Below are positions 24,880 to 35,020 of a stretch of 57,335 bases of DNA, piece by piece. The stretch spans positions 1-57,335 of the forward strand of contig CAZUGK010000006.1 in the NCBI GenBank assembly GCA_964619815.1, written 5' to 3'. Numbering within the stretch: position 1 is the stretch's first letter; every line of letters begins with the position of its first letter. The position numbers and the translations under genes were made by a program. The notes under the pieces are model-generated. The model was not told where the DNA came from. It worked only from the letters and a program-made list of their open reading frames with translations, and did no database searches. The DNA is from BRH-c25 sp964619815. GTDB taxonomy: Bacteria > Bacillota > Clostridia > Lutisporales > Lutisporaceae.

Positions 24880-25984
24880 TTTATCATTCCTCTGCTTCAG
24901 ATATGCATTAATAAAATTGTCCAATTCCCCATCCATTACTGCGCCGACATTTCCTGTCTCTTCACTCGTCCTGTGGTCCTTAACCATGTTGTAAGGATGG
25001 AATACATAGGAGCGTATCTGGCTGCCCCATGCTATTTCTCTATATTCACCCTTTATGTCATCGATTTTGTCCTTCTGTTCCTGTTCCTTAAGCTCCAAAA
25101 GCTTGGCAGCCAGCATTTTCATAGCCATCTCCCTGTTGCTGTGCTGGGACCGCTCATTCTGGCACTGAACTATTATTCCGGTAGGCACATGAGTTATTCT
25201 TACCGCTGACTCCGTTTTATTTACATGCTGTCCGCCTGCCCCGCTGGAACGGTAGGTGTCTACTTTCAAATCCTCTTCATTTATCTCAATCTTAACATCA
25301 TCATCAAGCTCAGGCATTACATCTATTGATGCAAATGAAGTGTGACGCTTTCCGGCTGCATCAAAGGGAGAAATTCTTACAAGCCTGTGCACTCCCTTTT
25401 CCGACTTAAGGTAGCCATATGCATTATCCCCCTCTATAAGCAGGGTTGCGCTCTTTATGCCTGCTTCATAATCCCTCAGCATATCAAGAACTGACACATC
25501 ATAACCTTTTTTCTCAGCCCATCTTGTATACATTCGGAGCAGCATCTCTGCCCAATCCTGAGCTTCCAGACCCCCCGCTCCCGAATGTATCGTTAGTATT
25601 GCATTATTTCTATCATATTGTCCGTTAAGCAATGTTTCAATCCTGAGATTTTCCACAGCCTCCCTCAGTGTTTTGAAAGAAGCTTCAACCTCCGGTATTA
25701 CCGACTCGTCTTCAGCCTCCATGCCGAGCTCTATAAGAACTTCCAGGTCCTCATACTCCTTTTTCAGGCTGTCTATATTTTCAACTTTGCTCTTAAGCGC
25801 TTTTATTCTTTTAAGAACCTTTCCTGCATTATCCGCATCATTCCAGAAATCCTCCTGATGCATCTCCTGCTCCAGTTCATAAATATGCTCCTGAATTGCT
25901 GTCAGGTCAAAGTGACACCTCTATTTCCCTTATTGCCACTTTTATCTCGGATAAACTGAATTTATACTGTTCCAATTCTAACAT
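24877..25984 (-). CDS. prfB: Peptide chain release factor 2 with programmed +1 frameshift
   Basis: RF2 ends translation at UGA and UAA. It is encoded in two overlapping frames: a 25-codon leader from the ATG at 25984 ends in CTT TGA (25907-25912), and the rest continues in the +1 frame from GAC (25906-25908) to the TAG at 24877, giving about 368 residues. The catalytic GGQ (GAGGQHVNKTESAVR) and the SPF anticodon-like motif (RISPFDAAGKRHTSF) are present. The leader ATG has GGAGG upstream. A simple frame prediction would start at an internal ATG (25863) and lose about 40 residues. A strong terminator follows. Confidence 0.95.
25906..25918 (-). promoter_or_regulatory. RF2 autoregulatory frameshift site
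   Basis: Minus-strand AGGTG-TCA-CTT-TGA-C: an internal Shine-Dalgarno-like AGGTG placed three bases before the CUU slip codon, then an in-frame UGA followed by C. This matches the conserved RF2 frameshift element, by which low RF2 lets ribosomes shift and make more RF2. Confidence 0.93.
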
Positions 25985-26011
25985 AAGTAAACCTCCATTA
26001 TTTTGCTTCGT

Positions 26012-26199
26012 GCAATGCCTGGGTATTCCTTTTGGGTCCGGGAGTACCTGTAACACTGAAAACACGGATGAGGCACTGAAGACACGGCTGTTTTATTTAA
26101 TTTATCCGTGTATTCCGTGGATTTCCGTGTATCCCGTGTTACCCGTCCCCCCCATAACTTCGGAGCCTTTCCCTAACTCTCGAGTCTCGTGTCTCGAGT

Positions 26200-26202
<3 letters not shown>
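26012..26202. repeat. Intergenic repeat between secA and prfB
   Basis: GGGTATTCCTTTTGGGTCCGGG at about 26019, ACACTGAAAACACGGATG at 26050, CCGTGTATTCCGTGGATTTCC near 26104 and CTCTCGAGTCTCGTGTCTCGAG at 26177-26199. The last unit runs directly into the TAG stop codon of secA (26200-26202). Confidence 0.72.
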
Positions 26203-28698
<2,496 letters not shown>

Positions 28699-28724
28699 AT
28701 TTTAATCTCTCCTTATAATATTTT

Positions 28725-28890
28725 TGCTGCGTGCTGCGTGCCACGTGGCTCGTGCAAAGCTCGGGTATTCCTTCTGGGTCTGGTTACGCGTTTCGAGTTG
28801 CGCGTTACGCGTGGCTTAGAAAGGTCTTTGAAGCCTGTACTGGCGAGCAGTTTTCGCCAGCGCCTTCCTCATATCTATTATCTATTACTA
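28725..28890. repeat. Intergenic repeat upstream of secA
   Basis: GCTGCGTGCTGCGTGCCACGTGG, GGGTATTCCTTCTGGGTCTGG, GTTACGCGTTTCGAG and GCGCGTTACGCGTGGC units, then TTTGAAGCCTG and the hairpin CTGGCGA-GCAGTTT-TCGCCAG near 28840-28860. Confidence 0.7.
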
Positions 28891-28898
28891 TAAGGTAG

Positions 28899-29264
28899 CT
28901 AAAATACTGCATTCTTCCATATGTTGTTTTTTTGAATTACATTATTGAAATAATATATTATTATAGTTAGAGGCAATATATAGACTTGAATATGATTCAA
29001 GCTAAAATTCTGTACATTGGTATACAGAAACTCCCTAAAGTCCTCATTGTCCTGCACAGAGCTCCGAATACCCGGCTGATTCATTGAAACCCTTGCATCC
29101 TGTATTAACAACCTATTCGATGCAAGTATATCGACAAATGCTTTCTTTCCGACTTTTATAAAGGTATCATTATCAATTCTGTCAGATGAACCTGAAAGCA
29201 CTGTAAAAACCATGAAAATAAAAGCTGCATATTTTTTTATATTATTATAGCTGTTGTGTGACAT
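28899..29264 (-). CDS. Hypothetical protein with N-terminal membrane segment
   Basis: Not recognised. The 121-residue product has a hydrophobic segment at about residues 12-27 that could be a signal peptide or anchor and another at about 93-110. The middle is polar. AGGTGAG precedes the ATG. It lies about 190 bases downstream of the DUF5317 gene, separated from it by a repeat block, and may be the last gene of that unit or a separate one. Confidence 0.55.
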   Translation of the reverse strand: MSHNSYNNIKKYAAFIFMVFTVLSGSSDRIDNDTFIKVGKKAFVDILASNRLLIQDARVSMNQPGIRSSVQDNEDFREFLYTNVQNFSLNHIQVYILPLTIIIYYFNNVIQKNNIWKNAVF

Positions 29265-29289
29265 TCAGACTCACCTACCTTTTCATTAT

Positions 29290-29384
29290 TGGATGTAGCT
29301 GCGAAGCGCGTTACGCAGTTAGGAATACCCTTCGAAGCCCTGCTTTAGTCCTCGAGTCTCGCATCTCGTATCTCGAGTCTAAAA
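29290..29384. repeat. Last intergenic repeat block
   Basis: GCGAAGCGCGTTACGCAG, TTAGGAATACCCTTCGAAG and CTCGAGTCTCGCATCTCGTATCTCGAG modules. This is the right-most occurrence; the remaining 28 kb of the window shows no such units. Confidence 0.72.
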
Positions 29385-29457
29385 TGCATACACAATATTT
29401 TAACATAATTTTTTGCTTTAGTCTGCAAAAAGATAAAAAACAAATGCAGTACATGAT

Positions 29458-30051
29458 TTACTTCATATACTGCACAGTTTTTTCTTTTTTTAATTTTTTT
29501 ATAGCAGCCTTTTTTATCATTATTTCCTGAATATATATGAAAACTCCCAAGGCCATGATTACATCGCCAATGCTGAAGATCTTTGGTCTTGGATAAGGCT
29601 TTCCCAGAACAAAAATATCTCCAAGATATTTAAATACTGTATGATCATTAATCAATGTGTGGGTAATAATCTTTCCATCCCTTATATTCATCATATTATC
29701 AATCAACCCGATGTTTACCATTAATTCTCCCGATACCGGCATCTGCCCGCCATTTGCCATTATTACAAAAAAGTTCAGGAATATCCCTACAAATATTATC
29801 TTGAAGGCTAATATACTGCGGTTAAAGTATATTCCTATAAACAGGAGCAGATATGATAAGAAATGGACAAATATTATGTTTTCAGTAAAAAAGCTGACTC
29901 CCTTTGAAGCCAAGTACACAGCAGCAAATTCTACAAAGAATCCGGAAACAAAAAAATACCACTTTTCCAAGTTGGCATCTTTTATGTTTGAGAAGCTTCC
30001 TCCTCTCAGCTTTCCAACTACAATCGAGGTGCCTACGCTCTCAACCAGCAA
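29458..30051 (-). CDS. DUF5317 family membrane protein
   Basis: A 197-residue membrane protein of the DUF5317 family, function unknown. Family features are the early KLRGGSF, the central ANGGQMPVSG loop, the LGDIFVLGKPYPRPKIFSIGDVIMALG segment and about five membrane spans. The start is probably TTG at 30051, inside the end of the HD-GYP gene (11-base overlap), so translation is likely coupled. No ATG or GTG would keep the conserved N-terminus. Confidence 0.8.
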   Translation of the reverse strand: MLVESVGTSIVVGKLRGGSFSNIKDANLEKWYFFVSGFFVEFAAVYLASKGVSFFTENIIFVHFLSYLLLFIGIYFNRSILAFKIIFVGIFLNFFVIMANGGQMPVSGELMVNIGLIDNMMNIRDGKIITHTLINDHTVFKYLGDIFVLGKPYPRPKIFSIGDVIMALGVFIYIQEIMIKKAAIKKLKKEKTVQYMK

Positions 30052-31309
30052 TCCTCTTCAACTCCTTATTTTCTTTTATCATTTTTACAAATGCATCAGC
30101 AAGCCTCGAATCAAACTGATTGTCTTTTCCATTTTCAATTATCTCAAGGGCTTCCTTAACTGTCATTGCGTTTCTGTATGGGCGCTCGGAGGTAAGAGCA
30201 TCAAATACGTCAGCAAGGCTGAGTATCTGGGATTCAAGCATTATGTCTCCATGCTTCCTGCCTTCAGGATAGCCTGTCCCATCATATCTCTCATGGTGGC
30301 TGAGTATAATCCCGGAAACATCCTTTAAAAAATCTATATCCTTTATGATTTTAACCCCAATCGCGGGGTGCTGCTTAATCTTGTCGAACTCTTCATCTGT
30401 AAGCCTTCCAGGCTTATTAAGGATGCTTTCATCTATGCCTATCTTGCCTATATCATGAAGTATAGCTGCTATTCTGAGATTTTCAACTCTTTTCGGTGAC
30501 AATCCCAGCCTTTCAGCCAAACTGCATGCGTATTCTCCCACTCTTTGTGAATGTCCGTTTGTATAGGAATCCTTTGCCTCAATTGCCTGGGAGAGTGATT
30601 TTACTGTATCCACATATATTCTTCTCATATCAATATACAATTTGAAGGCATATCTTGCAAAAAGTAACGGACCAAAGAAAAGCAAAACTCCAATTATTCT
30701 ATAGTTTATATAGGCAATTGCCATGATTATTCCCAATGGAGCCATTGCAAAGTAGTCTTTCACTACCCATAATATATTTTTAAGACAATTACTTAGGAAT
30801 TCTTCACCGGTGATAAGATGCATAAGAATTGACATTATAATTGCGTTTACTACTATACAAGTAAAAATGCTTGCTATAATAGGCAGCATAATATTGTTTG
30901 GATTTATATCTCCCGGTATTCCTCCTAATACTTCATAGACAAAGCCTGCTAATCCTGTTGACAACATAATATTAGCACCATTAAACAGTGTCTTGTAAAC
31001 GGGATAATTAAGTATATGATACCGCTTATCTCCTATTTTTACTGTTCTCAACATAACACCTATGCATGATATCCAAGCTGCTTCAGACATACCAAATATT
31101 AGTATCGATGACAATGAGATAGTAAATCCTACAGATAATGCTCTTTCTCCTGGCGTTGCAATAATCAATGATTCAGCAACAATTGAAAGAGCAAAAAATA
31201 TAGTAATACCTACTATATCAATATCATTAGCATTACCTATTGTATAAACAAAAAACACCAACCCTAAGAAAATGATTAAAGCTACGTATCCTTTGAGTTT
31301 ATTTGACAT
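30041..31309 (-). CDS. Membrane HD-GYP domain phosphohydrolase (candidate cyclic-di-GMP phosphodiesterase)
   Basis: A 422-residue protein with six or seven membrane spans in the first 225 residues, then an HD-GYP domain. HDIGK (residues 285-289), HHERYDGTGYPEG (338-350, the GYP signature) and SLADVFDALTSERPYR are all present, so the metal site and GYP loop look intact. HD-GYP enzymes cleave cyclic-di-GMP, which controls the switch between swimming and sessile growth. It is preceded by a small peptide gene within an inverted-repeat leader and followed by DUF5317. GAGGTG lies before the ATG. Confidence 0.88.
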   Translation of the reverse strand: MSNKLKGYVALIIFLGLVFFVYTIGNANDIDIVGITIFFALSIVAESLIIATPGERALSVGFTISLSSILIFGMSEAAWISCIGVMLRTVKIGDKRYHILNYPVYKTLFNGANIMLSTGLAGFVYEVLGGIPGDINPNNIMLPIIASIFTCIVVNAIIMSILMHLITGEEFLSNCLKNILWVVKDYFAMAPLGIIMAIAYINYRIIGVLLFFGPLLFARYAFKLYIDMRRIYVDTVKSLSQAIEAKDSYTNGHSQRVGEYACSLAERLGLSPKRVENLRIAAILHDIGKIGIDESILNKPGRLTDEEFDKIKQHPAIGVKIIKDIDFLKDVSGIILSHHERYDGTGYPEGRKHGDIMLESQILSLADVFDALTSERPYRNAMTVKEALEIIENGKDNQFDSRLADAFVKMIKENKELKRIAG

Positions 31310-31325
31310 ATATTCACCTCATTAT

Positions 31326-31514
31326 TATGGCCGACATATCTTAAAACACTCCTATAACCAAGTCTGAAAAGCTCCCCCAGCTAATACTAATGTAAGTATA
31401 GTCATGAGTATGCCTATTATCTTTTTCACTGTTTGCCCCTCCCTCTTTTTCAAGGCTCTGCCCCACCGCTAGTAAAGGCAGGCAAACTCTCCGCTAAATA
31501 ATATGTCGGCCATA
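31326..31514 (-). promoter_or_regulatory. Structured intercistronic leader closed by a 14-bp inverted repeat
   Basis: TATGGCCGACATAT (31326-31339) and its exact complement (31501-31514) bracket the region between the stop of the upstream gene and the ribosome site of the HD-GYP gene. On the minus strand an inner GTTTGCC/GGCAAAC pair brackets a G-rich segment and reaches the GGAGGGG ribosome site of the 25-codon gene inside. It looks like a folded RNA leader; no known riboswitch class matched. Confidence 0.5.
31352..31429 (-). CDS. Putative 25-residue hydrophobic peptide
   Basis: A short frame starting at GTG (31427-31429), eight bases after GGGAGG, encodes a 25-residue peptide: two lysines, then about 15 hydrophobic residues (IIGILMTILTLVLAGG), ending in FQTWL. 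It has the form of a single-span membrane or signal peptide. It lies wholly inside the inverted-repeat leader of the HD-GYP gene. It might be a small protein partner or a leader peptide. No family recognised. Confidence 0.45.
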   Translation of the reverse strand: MKKIIGILMTILTLVLAGGAFQTWL

Positions 31515-31527
31515 TTTTACCATTTGT

Positions 31528-32160
31528 TTATGCTACTGCGTTTATTTTTCTATTTACTGCTGCAAGTACTGCTTTAACTGCAGATTCATTTTCATCGAGA
31601 CTTATTATGCAACTTCCTGAAAGGGACTCTTCAACATTATCCTGAGAAAAGCCCACTATAGATACATAAACCTCCTTGTCTGAAACTTTAATGCTTTCCA
31701 AGGCCTCCAAATACAATATACCGCTAACACCTATATAACCTTCAAGAGCTGCCAGCGTCGCTTCTGCAACTGCTTTGGCTCTGTTGGACTTGGCTTTGAC
31801 TTTTGTGCTCTTTCCTTCATATACCTTGTCTTCATAGGAAAGTGCTACTGTCGCTTCTATCATATTATCAACATTCTTCACAGCTATGCTCTCAATTTTT
31901 GCCCTGGCTTCTTTAAATTCTGTTTCATTTATCTGAGCAATGCTTACTTTCTTATAATCCACAGCAATGTCGAATTTGGCACTTATTGCAGATTGAATAT
32001 CCCTGACCATCTGCTTGACATTTCTCCCTATAGAAGCCAGCACGTGTATTTCCTCTATACTTCCTTTTTCATCACATACAACATTGCAGTTGATTATGTC
32101 GGGAAGCATGCATATAAGGGATTTCACATCATTCTGTAAACAAATCTTTGTATTGTTCAA
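31528..32160 (-). CDS. Unknown two-domain protein in the HD-GYP/DUF5317 unit
   Basis: A 210-residue soluble protein I do not assign to a named family. The N-terminal half (about 15-80) alternates strands and helices (NVVCDEKGSIEEIHVLASIGRNVKQMVRDIQSAI) and the C-terminal half (about 95-210) contains IEATVALSYEDKVYEGKSTKVKAKSNRAKAVAEATLAAL. That half is faintly like the regulatory domain of LeuA-type enzymes, by pattern only. The start is TTG at 32160 with AGGAGG upstream. It is the first gene of the unit that continues into the leader peptide, HD-GYP and DUF5317 genes. Confidence 0.6.
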   Translation of the reverse strand: MNNTKICLQNDVKSLICMLPDIINCNVVCDEKGSIEEIHVLASIGRNVKQMVRDIQSAISAKFDIAVDYKKVSIAQINETEFKEARAKIESIAVKNVDNMIEATVALSYEDKVYEGKSTKVKAKSNRAKAVAEATLAALEGYIGVSGILYLEALESIKVSDKEVYVSIVGFSQDNVEESLSGSCIISLDENESAVKAVLAAVNRKINAVA

Positions 32161-32372
32161 AGGGAACTCCTCCTAAAGTGAAATGCTATTACTATTTCTC
32201 GTAAAACATATGAATCCCTCTATGGATTATATAAACTACTAAAAAAGCACTATGTATCAAATATCAAGTGCTATCTATATATCTATTGCTACCAAATAAA
32301 TACCCTATTTCGGGTTAAGCCCGCAGTTTTCCTATGCTTTGTATATATACAGCAGTATTCGCCTATTGACAA

Positions 32373-32400
32373 AAAACAGCCGATTTTCATCGGCTGTTTT
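32373..32400 (-). terminator. hpf terminator
   Basis: AAAACAGCCGAT (32373-32384) pairs with ATCGGCTGTTTT (32389-32400), a 12-bp stem, with a run of Ts on the minus strand. It directly follows the hpf stop codon. The remaining gap 32161-32372 is AT-rich, with a TATAAT-like box near 32223, and no gene. Confidence 0.9.
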
Positions 32401-32401
32401 A

Positions 32402-32932
32402 CTAGAACTCCGGTTCAATCAAGCCGTAGTTTCCATCCTTTCTTTTATATACTACATTCACTTCTTCTGTCTCCGCATTTGAGAACACAAAGAAATTGTG
32501 TCCCAAAAGCTCCATTTGCAGTACTGCTTCCTCGGTGGGCATAGGCTTCATGGCAAATTTCTTTGTCCTTACTATCTTTACCTCCTCATCCTCATACTCA
32601 TCTGCAGGAGCAGCCCAATTTTCGAACTTAATATTACCGTCTTTTATTCTTCTTTCAAGCTTGGTTTTCTGGCGTCTCATCTGCCTTTCCAACTTTTCTA
32701 CTACGTTATCTATGGAAGTATACATATCACCGGTAGCTTCTTCTCCTCTTAAGATAACACCATTAAAAGGAATTGTGACCTCAATGATGTGCCTGTTCTT
32801 TTCAACGCTTAAAGTTGCATGAGCCTCAGTATCAGGTCCGAAATATCTTTCAAATTTTGATAGCCTCTTATACACCCTGTCCCTGATAGCATCGGTAATA
32901 TCAAAGTTTTTTCCGCTGACTATAGTACGCAT
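32402..32932 (-). CDS. hpf: Long-form ribosome hibernation promoting factor
   Basis: Pairs ribosomes into inactive dimers in stationary phase. The 176-residue protein has the N-terminal HPF/RaiA domain (about 1-95, IVSGKNFDITDAIRDRVYKRLSKFERYF) and the C-terminal dimerisation domain (about 118-176, IVRTKKFAMKPMPTEEAVLQMELLGHNFFVFSNAETEEVNVVYKRKDGNYGLIEP). The ATG at 32932 is eight bases after AAAGGAG; a GTG two codons earlier is too close to that site. It is followed by a strong terminator. The gene is also named raiA, which is relevant to the structured RNA at 34130-34396. Confidence 0.95.
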   Translation of the reverse strand: MRTIVSGKNFDITDAIRDRVYKRLSKFERYFGPDTEAHATLSVEKNRHIIEVTIPFNGVILRGEEATGDMYTSIDNVVEKLERQMRRQKTKLERRIKDGNIKFENWAAPADEYEDEEVKIVRTKKFAMKPMPTEEAVLQMELLGHNFFVFSNAETEEVNVVYKRKDGNYGLIEPEF

Positions 32933-33194
32933 AAACACATCTCCTTTCGCAACTATTATGCTACCGTTTATACATATTTTATTCTACATTTGAGAAAATA
33001 ATCCTCCTGATTTTTTGTAATTTTCTTATAATTTTTAGATAATATTTAGTAGCTTAAGACGGCATATTTACAATATTTTTTGGGATTTGCTGTAAATATA
33101 GATATGCACAATAGAGCAACATTATGTAAAGCGAACATGAGCGTAAAATGGAAGTAACCATGCGGGTGTCCCCTGCATTTCATAGTTAGTCACA

Positions 33195-33475
33195 TTATCC
33201 ACATGGTTATCCACACCTTTTTTATGTTTATTGTGGATAATGTGAATAAGTCTGTTGATAACTTGAATCTATTGACTTCTTATTGTTGAAAAAATGTGTA
33301 TTGATTTGGGATAGAAATTTGTCGAGCGAACACTGTGTAAATTCTTTTTTGGAATTTTTGCGTCGATTTTTAGATTTACCTTCCAGTTAAAATGACAACT
33401 ATTGTCAGATAATGAAATCTTAGTTATTCACAGTTTTATGCAAATTATCCCATAATGTGAAAATATTGTGGATAA
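33195..33475. promoter_or_regulatory. DnaA-box cluster in a gene-free stretch
   Basis: Four perfect TTATCCACA boxes (plus strand 33195-33203 and 33207-33215; minus strand 33232-33240 and 33467-33475), two TTATTCACA boxes (33241-33249 minus, 33424-33432 plus) and one near match (33253-33261 minus) lie within 281 bases. The surrounding 32933-33590 stretch has no coding potential and is AT-rich. No dnaA or dnaN is in the window, so this is either a DnaA-titration/regulatory cluster or an origin remote from dnaA. Confidence 0.75.
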
Positions 33476-33590
33476 GTAACGGCTCCAGTAATGCAGAAAA
33501 ACTATATTTATTAGCCGGATGTGACAGCTTAGCGTGAATAAACGATAGATTTTCATTTGTCAGTAGTTTATTTTCGATTTAGAAACGGGT

Positions 33591-33617
33591 ATAAAAAAAC
33601 CGCCGTAAAGGCGGTTT
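33591..33617 (-). terminator. Terminator of the zinc-ribbon gene
   Basis: AAACCGCC (33597-33604), loop GTAAA, GGCGGTTT (33610-33617), followed on the minus strand by seven Ts. Part of the same sequence reappears at 33763 after the N run because of the duplicated contig end. Confidence 0.88.
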
Positions 33618-33662
33618 AAATTATTGTCTTTTTGCGTCAAAACACTCTTTGCAATATACTGG

Positions 33663-33762
33663 NNNNNNNNNNNNNNNNNNNNNNNNNNNNNNNNNNNNNN
33701 NNNNNNNNNNNNNNNNNNNNNNNNNNNNNNNNNNNNNNNNNNNNNNNNNNNNNNNNNNNNNN
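33663..33762. other. Scaffold gap (100 N) with duplicated flanks
   Basis: Bases 33609-33662 reappear at 33763-33816 across the run of 100 N, including the 3' end of the zinc-ribbon gene. This is the signature of two overlapping contigs joined with a nominal spacer; probably no sequence is missing. Confidence 0.85.
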
Positions 33763-33775
33763 AAGGCGGTTTAAA

Positions 33776-34063
33776 TTATTGTCTTTTTGCGTCAAAACAC
33801 TCTTTGCAATATACTGGTCTTGCATTTGTAGGTTTGAATGGAACCTGAGTTTCCTTACCGCAATCTGCACAAACTGTATCATACATAACAACTTCTCTTC
33901 TCTGTCCATTTCTTCCGCTTGCGTTCTTTCTAGTTGTTCTGCAGTCTTTGCATCTAGCTGGCTCGTTCTGGAACCCCTTTTCTGCGTAGAACTCCTGTTC
34001 ACCTGCTGTGAATGTGAATTCATTTCCACAGTCTTTGCACACTAACGTTTTGTCTTCGAACAT
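33776..34063 (-). CDS. Small double zinc-ribbon protein
   Basis: A 95-residue protein with two zinc-ribbon units: CKDCGNEFTFTAGEQEFY...CKDC in the first half and CADCGKETQVPF...YCKEC in the second, each with a CxxC pair at both ends. This resembles the bacterial zf-Tbcl-type zinc-ribbon family, probably nucleic-acid binding, function not known. The ATG at 34063 has GAGAGGGA upstream; the frame is open further upstream but through the structured RNA region. The 3' end of the gene is present twice because of the gap at 33663-33762. It lies directly downstream of that RNA. Confidence 0.82.
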   Translation of the reverse strand: MFEDKTLVCKDCGNEFTFTAGEQEFYAEKGFQNEPARCKDCRTTRKNASGRNGQRREVVMYDTVCADCGKETQVPFKPTNARPVYCKECFDAKRQ

Positions 34064-34129
34064 GTAAAAATCCCTCTCTTTTCTCTCCAGGTTGGTGTTG
34101 GGTAAGAACTTTCCGGGATCATTACTGAC

Positions 34130-34396
34130 ATGAAAAACGTTCTTGCACCGCCCACTCATACCTTTAAATATTATAGTATTCTCTAGCTGACCTGGTCTTT
34201 GACCCCACACTCGCCGTCAGGATGTTTCGCTACTAGGAATCAACCCCTCACTACTGCACCTCTCAATAAAAATTTTACTGGACGGACTTATTCCTAAGCC
34301 GCACCATGCTCACAGGAGCTTCTCCTGCTTACGTGGATCGTTTTGCCTGCGACTGGCATCGACTTTCAACCACAGACCTAGATAATACACTACAGG
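34130..34396 (-). ncRNA. Structured noncoding RNA upstream of zinc-ribbon gene (raiA-like candidate)
   Basis: About 330 bases without coding potential follow a good promoter (34401-34429). The predicted RNA starts near 34396. A terminal helix pairs bases near 34383-34396 with 34172-34186. Inner hairpins include CAGGAG-AAG-CTCCTG, GGCTTA-GGAA-TAAGTC with a GNRA loop, GGTC-AAA-GACC within CTGAC/GTCAG, and TGCC/GGCA. Another pair, AAGAAC/GTTCTT, lies nearer the gene. raiA-motif RNAs are about 200-plus bases and lie upstream of raiA/hpf or nearby genes in Clostridia; hpf is the next gene but one. Identity is inferred from place, size and structure. Confidence 0.6.
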
Positions 34397-34400
34397 ATAT

Positions 34401-34429
34401 ATTATATAATTTAATTTTTATTTGCACAA
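34401..34429 (-). promoter_or_regulatory. Promoter of the structured RNA
   Basis: On the minus strand TTGTGC (complement of 34424-34429) and a perfect TATAAT (complement of 34401-34406) are 17 bases apart. The start would be at about 34395, exactly at the outer edge of the RNA's terminal helix. Confidence 0.7.
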
Positions 34430-34473
34430 GTACTTTTAAAAATTAGTAGGAAAATTAATCAACTAAAATAACA

Positions 34474-34956
34474 TCATTTCTTCTTATCGATATATATGCC
34501 ATCATTGTTTATAACTGGATTTTCATATGCTTTTATAGATCTTTTCCCCACACTCAGCTGCTTCATCTCTTTTTTCAATTCGTTCAGCATTGAAGTAAGC
34601 TTATCCTTGTTGGATTCCTCAATAACCATTATTTTTTTTGCAAGCGACATTATTTCTTCTACCTTAAGCTTCAGGCTTCTCAGTATGGGATATTTTGTAA
34701 TATCCAATTCCTCCAAACTGTTGATATTAAGTTGTTTTTTCAACAAGTCAAACTTTGCAGAAAAAGTCCTGTCTATTTCGTCTATTCTGTCTATTACATC
34801 CTGCTTACGGTTAACAAGTTCCTCTATGGTATTAGCACTATTCTCCTCAATATCCTTTTTTTGCTCTAAAGTTATTTCCATTATGTTATCAAACAGCTGC
34901 CTTTTCTTATCGATCAGGCTGAGGAGCTCTGATATTATGCTATTAACAGTATCCAT
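34474..34956 (-). CDS. Flagellar chaperone-like coiled-coil protein (FlgN/FliT-like)
   Basis: A 160-residue, almost entirely helical protein with heptad-like charged stretches (LIDKKRQLFDNIMEITLEQKKDIEENS; RKQDVIDRIDEIDRTF). Size and composition resemble flagellar export chaperones of the FlgN/FliT group, and it follows flaG, fliD and fliS in what looks like one operon, where fliT often sits. The ATG at 34956 has GGAGG upstream. No specific family signature can be proved by eye, so the name rests on context plus coiled-coil character. Confidence 0.6.
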   Translation of the reverse strand: MDTVNSIISELLSLIDKKRQLFDNIMEITLEQKKDIEENSANTIEELVNRKQDVIDRIDEIDRTFSAKFDLLKKQLNINSLEELDITKYPILRSLKLKVEEIMSLAKKIMVIEESNKDKLTSMLNELKKEMKQLSVGKRSIKAYENPVINNDGIYIDKKK

Positions 34957-35020
34957 AAATACCTCCAAAAAAATTTCGCTCATGAATGTCAAGATTTACC
35001 TGCATCATGAGCTAATTCAA

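Noticed and set aside
31430..31500. Cyclic-di-GMP class I or II riboswitch
   Set aside because: The conserved cores of either class could not be found in the leader; only stems are visible.
33195..33475. Calling the DnaA-box cluster the chromosomal origin
   Set aside because: No dnaA, dnaN, recF, gyrB or partition genes nearby; called a DnaA-box cluster only.
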